NCBI GenBank assembly: GCA_963965975.1
Contig: OZ014411.1
Coordinates: forward strand, 17,574,446 to 17,638,445
Direction of reading: 5' to 3'
Source: Xestospongia bergquistia
Taxonomy: Eukaryota > Porifera > Demospongiae > Haplosclerida > Petrosiidae
DNA: 64,000 nt
The notes beneath the pieces were generated by a model. It was not told where the DNA came from. It did not search any database and saw nothing but the letters and a program-made list of their open reading frames with translations. Shown here piece by piece: positions 12,592-23,628 of this stretch (position 1 is its first letter; each line of letters begins with the position of its first letter). The translations under genes and the position numbers were made by a program.

Positions 12592-12921
12592 ATGACAAAT
12601 CAACAGGTTGAGTTCATATTGATGGCATTAAATTCACTACATGAGTTTAAGCATAGTTTCAAACAGTTGATGGTAATATTGATAAAATTGGTCCAGCAGA
12701 CCTTTAAAAAGATCCCGTCACAAAATGTTTTGTCCAGGGATAGTCCACTAGTCTGGTTATTACAACACACTTTAACAAGTGTACCTATCAAGATACCAAT
12801 GGAGAACGAGCTGGATTGTGCAAATATAACGTATATTACTACAGGGCAGTGCTCAGATTGTACTGAAATCGAAAATCACGTTCTTAAAAAAATTGAAAAG
12901 ATTCTTAAGTTATTAGAATGA
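12592..12921 (+). CDS. Small helical ORF with Cys-rich amphipathic tail, unrecognised
   Basis: A 109-residue ORF; the true start may be an acceptor at 12610 (aacag before GTTGAG) rather than the ATG. Residues ~6-40 form a long predicted amphipathic helix. A linker carries one NIT glycosylation sequon, and the end is GQCSDCTEIENHVLKKIEKI followed by LKLLE and a stop. A C-x-x-C with acidic residues followed by an amphipathic final helix recalls helix D of short-chain four-helix cytokines, but this rests on one short stretch remembered without alignment. No signal peptide is attached. It lies on the strand opposite the ankyrin gene, just upstream of it. It could equally be a chance ORF or the last exon of an unknown secreted protein. 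Confidence 0.35.
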   Translation: MTNQQVEFILMALNSLHEFKHSFKQLMVILIKLVQQTFKKIPSQNVLSRDSPLVWLLQHTLTSVPIKIPMENELDCANITYITTGQCSDCTEIENHVLKKIEKILKLLE

Positions 12922-13119
12922 AGAGTTATACTATATGCAGAAAATGAATCAGGTTTGTTGTGACATTTCTAAGTTTATTTATTTTCAACCTGTATATGTG
13001 TTGGGTGCCGCATACGCTGATCTTTGATGTCTTTCACTTTACGCATTGCGTGGGTGGGCTGTGGTATATGCAAATTGCCATAATACAAAGTAAATTAACA
13101 GGAAGGGGATGGATCTCAG

Positions 13120-15910
13120 CTTTGATAAGTATTTTCTTAGGGTGCATGGTTAGTGCCCTAAAAACTGCTTTATGCCAAGAAGAGAGAGGATCCTTTTGAT
13201 AGACACAGATTGACCTGTTTGGAATGGTAACTATATTTTTTTGCTGGTTGATAACACTAGTGATGCGGACTACAATTTATCATAGTAGTTATACTCTTTC
13301 CCAGAGCATTGGTGTGTAGATGACATAATTCTTGTATTTACTTGACTAAGGAACCAAGTCTGGTGATCCAAGACTACCATTTATCATAATTTATAAGCAA
13401 ATAAACTAAGCATGTACTTAGCAATCTTTAACACTTTGACAATCGCTTTGAAAATTTTCAAAATACATGGTATGAAAACATAGGAAATTTGTTGGAAACT
13501 CTTTGTAATTTTTTCCTATTGTTCCATTGAATAGAGCTCAAAGACAGCTGCTAAACAAATACTTACTTGCATATATTAGCAGCTATAACAATTAAGATAT
13601 TATATATCAATTTAAAAATCGATATAAAGCATTTACATTAAATTTCCAACTATCGGATCTTAAACATTTTCCCTGTGAATTTAGGGTTTAACATTATGGA
13701 TATATTAGTACTAATTCTGAAGCGAGTGTAGAAACAAGTGTATAGTAATACAGTGTGGCAAAAAATAAACTTTGGACTACTATCTGGCACACTGCACATG
13801 CCAGAGAGAAAAAAGGTGGTGAGTATTATATTTGGTAAACCCCAAACATGTATGATTTGGAATATTGACGATTTCTTTAGTATTTAAGACTTGATGTACT
13901 TAGGATATCCTGTACACATTACAGAACGTAATCTTGTGTGTACAATACTTACATAAATTCATATTTGCACAGAATGACCATAAGTTTTAACAGTATGTAT
14001 GTACCTTTTGGAGAAACGTGACCTCTCTTATTCATACAGGTTCTTATGAAAATATTCATGAAGTGAGTGATATTTTCTAAGATTTCTTTGCATAACCCCT
14101 TTGACAACCTAACAGCTGTTTCGCAAAAAAAAGATAAGCAGCAGACAAATTATTGCCATATCAAATTTCGTGGGACAGTCAAGTTCTTCATTAAACAGTA
14201 AGGTTACAGAAAAAAAGCATGTATATAGAATAGTACTTAGGCTGTAATGATGAGAAAGTCTATTTTATGCAGAGAATGATATTAAGTTTTAAGAGTTTGT
14301 TGTACCTTTCGCAGATGCATGACTCCTCTTATTCTTATAAAGTTTCTTATGATAATATTAATGAAGTGGTTGATATTTTCTAAGATTTGTTTTTATAACT
14401 GTCAATTAATTATGCAAATAAAGATAAGCAGTAGACTACTTATTGCCATATCAGATTTCGTACAGGACACAGCAAAATCTCCACTCAACAACAAGGCTAT
14501 GCATACATAAGCTCTTAAGAAAATTGGCTTTGATAAGTATTTTCTTAGGGTGCATGGTTAGTGCCCTAAAAACTGCTTTATGCCAAAAAGAGAGAGGATC
14601 CTTTTGATAGACACAGATTGACCTGTTTGGAATGGTAACTATATTTTTTGCTGGTTGATAACACTAGTGATGCGGACTACAATTTATCATAGTAGTCATA
14701 CTCTTTCCCAGAGCATTGGTGAGTAGGTGACATAATTCTTGTATTTACTTGACTAAAGAAACCAAGTCTGGTGATCCAAGACTACCATTTATCATAATTT
14801 ATAAGCAAATAAACTAAGCATGTACTTAGCAATCTTTAACACTTTGACAATCACTTTGAAAATTTTCAAAATACATGGTATGAAAACATAGGAAATTTGT
14901 TGGAAACTCTTTGTAATTTTTTCCTATTGTTCCATTGAATAGAGCTCAAAGACAGCTGCTAAACAAATACTTACTTGCATATATTAGCAGCTATAACAAC
15001 TAAGATATTATATATCAATTTAAAAATCGATATAATGCATTTACATTAAATTTCCAACTATCGGATCTTTAACATTTTCCCTGTGAATTTAGGGTTTAAC
15101 ATTATGGATATATTAGTACTAATTCTGAAGCGAGTGTAGAAACAAGTGTATAGTAATACAGTGTGGCCAAAAATAAACTTTGGACTACTGTCTGGCACAC
15201 TGCACATGCCAGAAAGAAAAAAAGTTGGTGAGTATTATATTTGGTAAACCCCAAACATGTATGATTAGGAATTTTGACGATTTCTTGAGTATTTAAGACT
15301 TCATTTACTTAGGATATCCTGTACACATTACAGATTGTAATCTTGTGTGTACAATACTTACATAAATTCATATTTGCACAGAATGACCATAAGTTTTAAC
15401 AGTATGTATTTACCTTTCGCAGAAACGTGACCTCTCTTATTCATACAGGTTCTTATGAAAATATTCATGAAGTGAGTGATATTTTCTAAGATTTCTTTGC
15501 ATAACCCCTTTGACAACCTAACAGCTGTTTCGCAAAAAAAAGATAAGCAGCAGACAAATTATTGCCATATCAAATTTCGTGGGACAGTCAAGTTCTTCAT
15601 TAAACAGCAAGGTTACAGATACATAGAGGAAAGGACTTAAGGAGACTGAAGTATACAGTGTACTTCTATTTATCAGTATATATATAGACTGCCAATTCAG
15701 TAAAAAAATATACCTTTCGCAGATGCATGACTCCTCATGATAATATTAATGAAGTGGTTGATATTTTCTAAGATTTGTTTTTATAACTGTCAATTAATTA
15801 TGCAAATAAAGATAAGCAGTAGACTACTTATTGCCATATCTGATTTCGTACAGGACACAGCAAAATCTCCACTCAACAACAAGGCTATGCATACATAGAG
15901 AAAAGCTCTT
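13120..15910. repeat. 1.4-kb tandem duplication (13120-14515 and 14528-15910)
   Basis: The block beginning ctttgataagtattttctta at 13120 recurs at 14528 (offset 1408 bp) and matches almost throughout. Each copy is itself made of two related halves that end in a tail containing an aca-aggttacag or caaggctatgcatac block. On the minus strand each tail reads as a hydrophobic leader-like segment (for example FLYVCIALLLSG near 15880) followed by a Cys. No continuous gene results. A third, diverged copy lies at about 20460-21400. Confidence 0.85.
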
Positions 15911-16484
15911 AAGAAAATTGAAGTATACAGCGTATTTCTATTTGTCACCAGACTGTCAATTCAGTAATAAAAGATTTAATCTCGTACACCAAAATATAAT
16001 TAGATATGTTAATAAATAATTATGGTAATAAATCAATCAGTATGTGAGTATGTGAGTCATTTTTCAATATAGGTTATGCAATCACGGTCATGGAATTAGT
16101 TCATCTTGTGTCCAGATGCTCACTAGTTAATGGGGATGTTATTAATATGAACAGTAAACAATAATATACAGTAATATAGTTGGTCATTGGGGACTATTCT
16201 AATGTTCATGGGATGATCCATAAACTATCTAACAAAGCAAGATGAATATTCTCAGTATATTTATCTGTTACTTATGACATACAGACATAGTAATATAGAC
16301 CAATAAAACAATGTATAATGCACTTACCATAGTTTATGATAACAGCTCATATGCACAAACACAAGGACATCAAACGTTATAGTCGTCTAACAGGATTACT
16401 ACAAAGTAGAAGACTGAAGGTTGTCGAGCGAAATTATGTAGTGCCGTTTCCGAAGTTCGCAGCGTATAAGTAGTGATACGATAC

Positions 16485-16524
16485 GCATGCGCAGTCATTT
16501 TAGGTATGATTTTGACGCATGCGC
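16485..16524. promoter_or_regulatory. Two NRF1-like sites, possible promoter
   Basis: GCATGCGC occurs at 16485-16492 and again at 16517-16524, 32 bp apart, in otherwise AT-rich DNA. Each is preceded by AC and followed by A, close to the palindromic animal NRF1 motif. No convincing first exon was identified on either side, so the target is unknown. Confidence 0.35.
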
Positions 16525-17203
16525 AATGTTTTCTCAAAGGTTGAAGAAATAACAAGATTGGAGTCATCTTTTTGGGAGGATTGTTTCCTTATTTAGCTGA
16601 ATTTTTCCTGATTTACAAGAAAAAAGCAACAGTTACAACATCAAACAAAACCAGTTGTGTCTGCAAGAACGGTAAATATCCCATTTTCGACATTATCAGA
16701 CATCCATGGTTTGATGATACAATCAAGAAATATCTGTCCATAGAATTATTGTTTAAAATATAGAAATAATGATCAAAAAATTAGCAGAAATGAACGCCAC
16801 TTTAAATGAACAAGAGAAAGATTTCTAGGGCATATATCACAACAAAAACACTTACTTATAATTTCAGCAGATGTGCTACTTGAAAACAGTAGAAAAACAT
16901 TGTTAATCATCTAAATGAAAGTCACCTGTTTGCTTTACATTATGTTTGAATTGAAAATGATCCAGATGCTGTTGCTACAGAGAGAGATGAATTAGTGTAT
17001 GTGTTTACTATTACAGCCAACAAGGCATTGTTAAGAATCTTCAAAATTAATTATGGCATTAATCTGCATACTTAAACAATTCAATATTTAACCTCATTAG
17101 TTAATAAAATTTAATTGGTTGTGTTTTGCTTTAATGAATTTTATAAATGTGTCAACAAAAAAGATTAACTGAAATATGTTGTCTATATATAATGATGTAC
17201 GTA

Positions 17204-17256
17204 CCAGAATTTAAGGACAAAAGAACAGACTTACTCCTTTTGTTCTTCAATTCTGG
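17204..17256. repeat. Imperfect hairpin with ~21-bp arms
   Basis: ccagaatttaaggacaaaag at 17204 pairs with the reverse complement of ccttttgttcttcaattctg ending at 17256, with a few mismatches. It may be a short foldback or MITE remnant. Confidence 0.5.
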
Positions 17257-17899
17257 TCTAACCCGCTCTGTCTAAACGACATTGAGCACTCTTTAACAGA
17301 CTTAGATATTTTAGTATTATGATGTATGTATATAATTATCTATTGGATGGGTTAATGAATTGCTATTAAAAACATCATTCAATGAGTATATGAGTCATTT
17401 TTAACAGGTTGTTCAACAGTGGTTGTAGAAATAGTTTGTCTTGTGTCCAACTGCCTGCTAGTGAATAGCGATCTGGCACAAGACAAAAAACATGCATTTA
17501 GATAGAACAATAATTCAGCAGCAATGAATAAGTCAGTTATTAAAGAAACACTTACACTTTACTTGAAGTAGAAGAAATAGACTTCATTATATGCACTTCG
17601 TTTACAATACAAGATAAAGCTATTCTTCTAGAATTTAATATAAAATTAATAGTAAACAATAGCATGAAGTAATATTATTGGTTATTAGTGACTATTCTAA
17701 TGTTCATGGATGATTGATAAACTATCTAACGAACGTTCTAAATCCTTTCCTGTTACTTATGGCAGACTAATACATAGCAGGAATGTGTCTACCATGGCTT
17801 AAAATAACACCTCTTGTGTCCAACAACAAGGACGGCAAACATTATAATCGTCTAATAAGAGTAAAATGAATATAGAAGACTAAAATGTCACTCAAATAT

Positions 17900-20450
17900 G
17901 ACGCCTACACCATTTTAAGAGTAATTTGATCTGCGTTACAGTAATGATAACTGCCAATAGAGACAACTGGACCTTAACATAGTTAAAGGTGTACATGTTA
18001 GTTGTCTCTTTTTTAAAAGTAAGCAAATTTAAAACAGGAGAATTGGAAGTTGGAGAAGAACTACCTCCATAATTCAGTGCATGCATGTCTTGTTTCTCTG
18101 ATACAGTAAACATATTTATTCTACATTTCGTTTTCTATACAATAAATCCATGAAGTACATCACTACAGTTCATATGTCCATATTATCTTTAATTACTATA
18201 TCATTACAAAGAATAGAAATCCACTTTTTGTGTTTAGTCTTCAAAGAGTAGTTCTTGACACAAAAATACAATTTAAAAAAGGTTCAAAGAATATAATGAA
18301 GTCCGCACTCTAATTTAATTTCTAGATAGTGTATTTAAAAAATTCAGAAATTTGATTAAATGGATTCCAACATAAACACAAGTGATAGCACTTGTTAAAC
18401 CAAAATAATTTAAGAAAAAATGTTTAATATAAGATACATTATTCTTGGAGATTACAAGTGAAAAAGAACACAAAATTGTGCATTTTAAATTTGTACTTTA
18501 AATGCTATAACAAACCTGTTTCTTCCATATTAAGCTTCTTTGAAGTTACTGAAGTGGTTCTAAAGGGTTTATTCTGTCAACAGTTTAATGTATAAGTACA
18601 TACAAACTTTCATTGCTGATAAAAGGTTACTACAATATTTTCATCTTAAGTGCATGGAAGTAAATCATGTACCTTAATTGCTGTAACAAACCTGTTTTGT
18701 AACACAGAGCTAAGACCTTCATTGTTTGTAAAGGTGACTACATGATTTTTATCATCCTTTGAATTACATATATATAATTAGTATCAGGTTAAAAGATAAA
18801 TGATAATATACATATCCTCTTAGTAGGAGGTGGAGTGATAGCAATACTAGGATAATCTGTAACAAAAATATACATGCATGAATTATTTTCTAATTTGTCA
18901 TATATAGTTATAATAGTATATAATTAGTTTTGATGTGCCTATAAAGTGTGACACCAACAATTGATATACATAAGATTTTTAAATTTACCATGATCAGAAG
19001 AAAGAAATTCATTCCTGAGCCTATGTGTTACAAAGAATTGACATTGTATTCTATGTCCATATAACTGATGATCAACATTCTCCAAAACACTTCTCTTATT
19101 CATCAAAACTTGACATACTTCTGACAGTTTTGTGGTATGCAGATATGCCACATTGTATTCAGCAGACTTCACATTGCCAGGTCATAAAACATTAAGGTGT
19201 TTACTAACAATATTCTTTATAAAATTTATTGGGTCAGATAGCGTCATTATTTTTCTTTCTTAGACTTTTTATCTAATAATGAGAAAACAAGCAAGATGAC
19301 TCAATGAAAAAATCATCTGTTGACTTTCACTTTGCATATCTTACACAATAGTTCACAAATTCCTATAGTAGATATGATTACTACATATAGGCACACAAGA
19401 AGGATTACTGGTGGAGGTAGGTTATTACTGCAAGCATGCATACTTCCACCAGTAATTCTCCTTCTATCAATACGTAGTCATCATACAACTAAAGACTTAC
19501 ACCACAAAAATCATGCTAGAATGAGAAATATCTAAACTGCTGAAATAGTCTTGCAAACCACCACTGTAATCTGCATTTAGTCCACTCAGCATTCATCAAG
19601 TTCATTTTTTAAATTTCATTCTTTGCTTGTTAAATGCTTTCAAGACCATTATTTTTCATATACAAACAGTTTCGAGTTGTGTAAATTGCTGACTTATTTA
19701 TTATTAACCTAAATTTTAACATTGTTATGATAAATTTACTGAAAACAGAAGTAAAAGGCTATTAATTGCTATAACCATGGAAATCATTGGCTTAGAAAGA
19801 AGTATATAACAACTTATACACCTCTATGGGACGTGAATAAGTTATTTATTGAGCTATAATGGAGCATTCTGATTGGTCGAGTTAGACATAGCATGGCACA
19901 AGTGTAATGTGAATTCATGTCTAGCAGATAAAGGCAATTTATGTGACAACTATTATTCTCATTTGTGATCATATGTCTTCACTAAAAACAGTTTTATACA
20001 TGTCATATGATGTGACTGTTTACTTTAACACCTTATAACTACTAATTAGTTAATTACAGATTTGGATTTTTTGTTAAATGAATAACAACGGTTAGACTAT
20101 TTAATGATATTGTATTAAATAGATACTTTTTGAGGCTGACTAGTCATGGAAGCACACTAAGGACACTCAAGTTATTTTCTCACACCTTCATAATAACTGT
20201 AATCATTGTGAGAAACTAGATTATAATTATAAAACCATCCTAACTTTATTTTGATGGTACTGTTGTTTTTAAGGAATTTTATTGTGATAAGTACATATAT
20301 GAAAAATGGAAAGTTGAAAAGGCCATATGGTATAGTTCAAAATCAGGTCTAATCCACAATGTCAACTTCTCATTATGTTTGTTCCCATAGCATAAACTCC
20401 TAAAATGTGTGTATACCAAGATGGGATTCATTGTTACTAGGATTGGCTAA
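17900..20450. other. Non-coding stretch, one hairpin
   Basis: I see no supported gene here. ORFs are short and without recognisable motifs. At 19398-19465 there is a hairpin with ~22-bp arms (agaaggattactggtggagg and its near complement) round a ~22-nt loop. Confidence 0.5.
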
Positions 20451-20459
20451 GGAATCAAC

Positions 20460-21400
20460 TTTGGTAGGTTAAGGGCTTAAGGTTACAATTTATCATAGTA
20501 GCTGTACTCTTTCTTAGAATATTGGAGTGTGCTGAATTAATTCTTGTACCAACTTAGTTGAGAAACCAAATCTGGCCAAACAAGACTACATTTCATCTTA
20601 AATTTATAAGCAAATGCAATAAAAAATGGAATTAGTGAAATTTTGACAAATTGACAATTTAGGAGTTGACATTGTTAGAATGGACATTATGGCAGTTTGT
20701 ATATTAGTACTAATCTCAAAAACATGTGTTCAATAAAGTAAATATATAATTACAGTATAGGCTAGAATAATGTTAAGACTATCTGACACACTGTACATGC
20801 TTGACAGAAAAAAATGGTAAGCATTATATTTGATATAATTCAAATTTTCTAGAGTAGCTATACTAATAATTTTTTTTTTATTTTATATAAATCACAAAAT
20901 GAATTTTTAAACTTCATTCATATATGACAATTTGTACACATTACAGAATGCAATCTTGCTATGTAAAATAGAGTTACATAAAATTCAGAGAGTGAAATGT
21001 ACCCTAACTTTAAAGAGTAGACATTTACTTTCTGCAGAAACATGAGAACTGTTGGATTAAATAGCTTATGATTTGTAAGAATTGGATGCTTTAAAACTCT
21101 TGGAATGCTTTCATACGAGATAAATTCCATAGTCTAATTTACTGTTTGGCTTGACTTTCCAAATTATTTTAAATACATACTGCATGTTACAGAGTTTTTT
21201 TTAAACTATTGGATTCCTGTCATTTTTAATGTAATAAGAAAGTGACCGACATTTTCTAAGAATTTGATAATCTCCATTTAAATTATGGTTATAAAGAAAA
21301 GTTTAATTTACCATATCGATCCTGGTGCATTTCAAACTTTCCATTCAATAACAAGGTTATACGTATATGTATTTGTACAGGCACTAGCTGAAATAATAAT
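20460..21400. repeat. Diverged third copy of the 13-16 kb duplicated unit
   Basis: Blocks such as ttacaatttatcatagtag, tctttc.cagagcatt (here tcttagaatattgg), aaccaa.tctgg.caa and the aacaaggttata tail occur in the same order as in the 1.4-kb duplication, with much more divergence. Confidence 0.65.
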
Positions 21401-21559
21401 AACAATATAATCAACTATTAAAACTCAATCAATAATATAAATATTTTATCATACACTTAAAACAGGTATATCACATAATCTATACGTATATAATTTATAC
21501 ATACCTAAGTCATACCAAGGAATGAACGAGATCAAAGCAAAGACACAAGGAACAACCAT
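21332..21559 (-). CDS. Candidate two-exon small secreted peptide
   Basis: Exon 1 (21559-21505) starts with ATG and encodes MVVPCVFALISFIPWYDL plus one base, ending at a GTATGT donor: a short hydrophobic leader. A good acceptor (tattatttcag) opens exon 2 at 21387. Phase-1 joining gives a 37-residue product stopping at 21332, rich in Thr and Tyr. A CACGTG/TGACGTCA promoter-like cluster sits 12 bp upstream of the ATG. Exon 2 belongs to the duplicated unit also seen at 14-16 kb, where a different frame is better conserved, so the real downstream reading frame is uncertain. Family unrecognised. Confidence 0.35.
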
Positions 21560-21571
21560 TTTCAACAGCTT

Positions 21572-21583
21572 CACGTGACGTCA
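21572..21583 (-). promoter_or_regulatory. Overlapping E-box and CRE
   Basis: CACGTG at 21572-21577 overlaps TGACGTCA at 21576-21583. These are the core sites of USF/MiT-type and ATF/CREB-type factors. The cluster lies just 5' of the minus-strand ATG at 21559, a typical proximal promoter position. Confidence 0.45.
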
Positions 21584-21796
21584 TATAATTACTGGGCAAG
21601 GTTCTTTTGAGCCTTTAAATGTTAATTAGAAGTAGGAAAGAATTTCATTCAACCAACCTATGGTAGAACGAAAACAATAACCAAATCCTATTAAAGTAAT
21701 AATTTTGATTTAGTTACTTGCAAAACATTGATTGTTGAAGGTTAAAATATATATTACAATAATTTATAATCTATATAATAAGAACTTATTGTGTAT

Positions 21797-21877
21797 ATAT
21801 GTGTGTGTGTGTGTGTGTGTACATATATATACATATATACATATATATATTATTTATATATGCATGTATGCATATGC

Positions 21878-21910
<33 letters not shown>

Positions 21911-21985
21911 TGTATGCATGTATGTATGTATGCATGTATGTATGTATGTATGTATGTATGTATGTATTTATGTATGTATATAATT
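21797..21985. repeat. Compound microsatellite (GT)n, (TA)n, (TATG)n
   Basis: (GT) repeats from about 21797 to 21820 are followed by TA-rich sequence and then about 25 TATG/CATG tetranucleotides to about 21975. All ORFs across it are low-complexity artefacts. Confidence 0.95.
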
Positions 21986-21989
21986 ATAA

Positions 21990-22500
21990 TTATTATGATT
22001 ATATATATAAGCATTCAATTTCAGAATATACTTTTTCTAGCTTGGCCATGGAACATAAAATTTCAAGTGCATCACTTTATACTCTATCAGTAACTAAGAG
22101 CACTCTTCAAAAACTTTGTGAAAACAAGCTAAGGGTTTATACTGTTGTAAATATGTTGAATATAATAATTTATATAACGTGTGAAAATCTTGCTTTGACT
22201 AATTTTGTCCTAAACATTATTTTCACACTATCTTGAATTTTTAAAACTATTGTAATCTAATTCAGTGTCATATTTATCCAGAAGTAGTTACATAATTTCT
22301 AGACACTTCAGGATGTATCATGATACTGATGCCTCTATATATGAATTAAAACTTGTACGACAGGCCTCCTCACATGTATAAGTTCATACTAATCACACAA
22401 AAGTGTGCCATTTGACTAAATAAGTACTATAGCTAATTGTTTCTTTTGTTGTCTATTTGACGACAATAACGACTCGTTCCTATAACCAGATTATTAAATA
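21990..22500. other. Non-coding, nothing recognised
   Basis: AT-rich unique sequence; the ORFs extending from the microsatellite are not supported. Confidence 0.5.
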
Positions 22501-22529
22501 GTAGAGTAAATTACACAAGAACGGACATA

Positions 22530-22820
22530 TCACTTTCGGCCGCATCTAGCAGGATAAACTACCAAGAGAATTGGCATTTCTAAAATACTGAAATGAATTT
22601 CGCTGTTATCAAAACACATTGAAGGAATTATAAAAGATTCAGAAAGCTCTTCTGAGCAGCGACAGTCTTTTCCAAAAAAAATCGGAAGCATGGGTGCGTG
22701 GACAAGTATCACGTAAATTAATTCATCCAGCTCCTCAAACTCCTTGAAGAACAAAGCTGAGCAAGAGATATAGTCGTTGCTATCGAGTACTGACTGAGCT
22801 ACAACAATATACTCAAAGTT
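22530..22820 (-). CDS. Coding-like terminal exon, unrecognised
   Basis: An open frame of 96 codons ends in TGA at 22530, just downstream of an in-frame stop at 22821-22823 that overlaps a possible acceptor (aaaaatag). Composition is protein-like (acidic and aromatic residues, six Cys, e.g. FFGKDCRCSEELSESF and LLVVYPARCGRK), unlike the AT-driven frames around it. No initiator ATG precedes it, so it would be a last exon. I do not recognise the family. It is followed 970 bp downstream by the start codon at 21559 on the same strand. Confidence 0.4.
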   Translation of the reverse strand, partial: NFEYIVVAQSVLDSNDYISCSALFFKEFEELDELIYVILVHAPMLPIFFGKDCRCSEELSESFIIPSMCFDNSEIHFSILEMPILLVVYPARCGRK

Positions 22821-22829
22821 CTATTTTTA

Positions 22830-23452
22830 TGTTAACTGATGATAGTTTCTCGACAAAAATTAGTTGAGTGAGTGTGGTTGATAAAATCTTCCACGCTTGC
22901 AAGGTGCTTTTCTGGGCATTTTTTGTGCATTTAATTAGATGTGATTGCTTTTAAATGATTACTGAATTATTGGTTCAGAACTTATTGTGTTTCACTATCT
23001 GTAACTGTACTCTATTCATAATGAAATTATATTTACTAATTTTTCAAATTCTGAATAATACTTGATTACTAATAAGTCTCCTTCTCATTATAGGTAATTT
23101 TTGTTTTATCCATTATTATTATTGATTGATCTATTTATAATAGTCTCATAATCTAAATATATTGTCTACAACCAAAAGCTATGGCTATTTTTATCAAGTA
23201 ATGAGTGAACAATAAAAGTCATACAATTAAAACTTTACTATCTGAAAACAGGTTGTTGTTTAGGAAATCAGCAGAATAGGTGTGGCCATAATTATTCACT
23301 AACACATATAGGTAGATATAGGTAGGTAATGTATATTATAATAAAGTAAAGGCTGTTAAAAGGTTCAATGCCAACTGACAAGGTGTTACATTATGCAAGC
23401 ATATATGGTAACATGTTTCAGGTGGTCAATTAAAAGTTTCATTAAATGACAT
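22830..23452. other. Non-coding 3' flank of the PHD gene
   Basis: AT-rich DNA between the PHD exon stop and the unrecognised exon. No motif was found. Confidence 0.5.
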
Positions 23453-23628
23453 TCAAGAGTTTGGTTCATCTAGTTTAGATAGATTATTACATGTAGAACA
23501 ATACCAAGTCCCTCTTGGTTTCCTCTTAAGATTAGCACATTCAAAATGCCACCAGCCAATTGAGCAATTTGCATTGTCACAATAAATCATTCTGCCCAAC
23601 TGCCCCTGCCTGCAAATGCAGTACTTTT
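23453..23628 (-). CDS. Terminal exon: ING-type PHD finger
   Basis: The exon starts after gatgtag in phase 1 and ends at TGA. It reads EKYCICRQGQLGRMIYCD, continues CSIGWWHFEC, and ends with WYCSTC plus a short tail. The spacing C-x-C-x10-C-x4-C-x5-H-x2-C-x12-C-x2-C is the C4HC3 zinc pattern of PHD fingers. The MIYCD and WWHFEC stretches, with the Trp two residues before the His, are typical of ING-family fingers that bind trimethylated H3K4. About 52 residues make up the finger, followed by about 12 more. The phase matches every exon of the upstream array, which is the strongest evidence that the array is genuinely exonic. No ING N-terminal domain was identified upstream. Confidence 0.85.

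Larger units (their letters stand above)
16040..17890. repeat. Direct repeat pair 16040-16420 / 17380-17890
   Basis: Shared blocks include atgagtcatttt, ttgtgtcca, gactattctaatgttcatgg, aaactatctaac and acaagga..caaac.ttata.tcgtcta. They occur in the same order about 1.35-1.5 kb apart. No ORF is conserved between the two, so this is a duplicated non-coding block. Confidence 0.7.

Noticed and set aside
12960-13199. 79-residue plus-strand ORF with hydrophobic segments
   Set aside because: Its second half lies in the 1.4-kb duplicated block and the matching copy at 14.5 kb does not preserve an ORF start.
21732-22236. Three overlapping plus-strand ORFs rich in Tyr, Met, Cys and Val
   Set aside because: They are translations of GT and TATG microsatellites.
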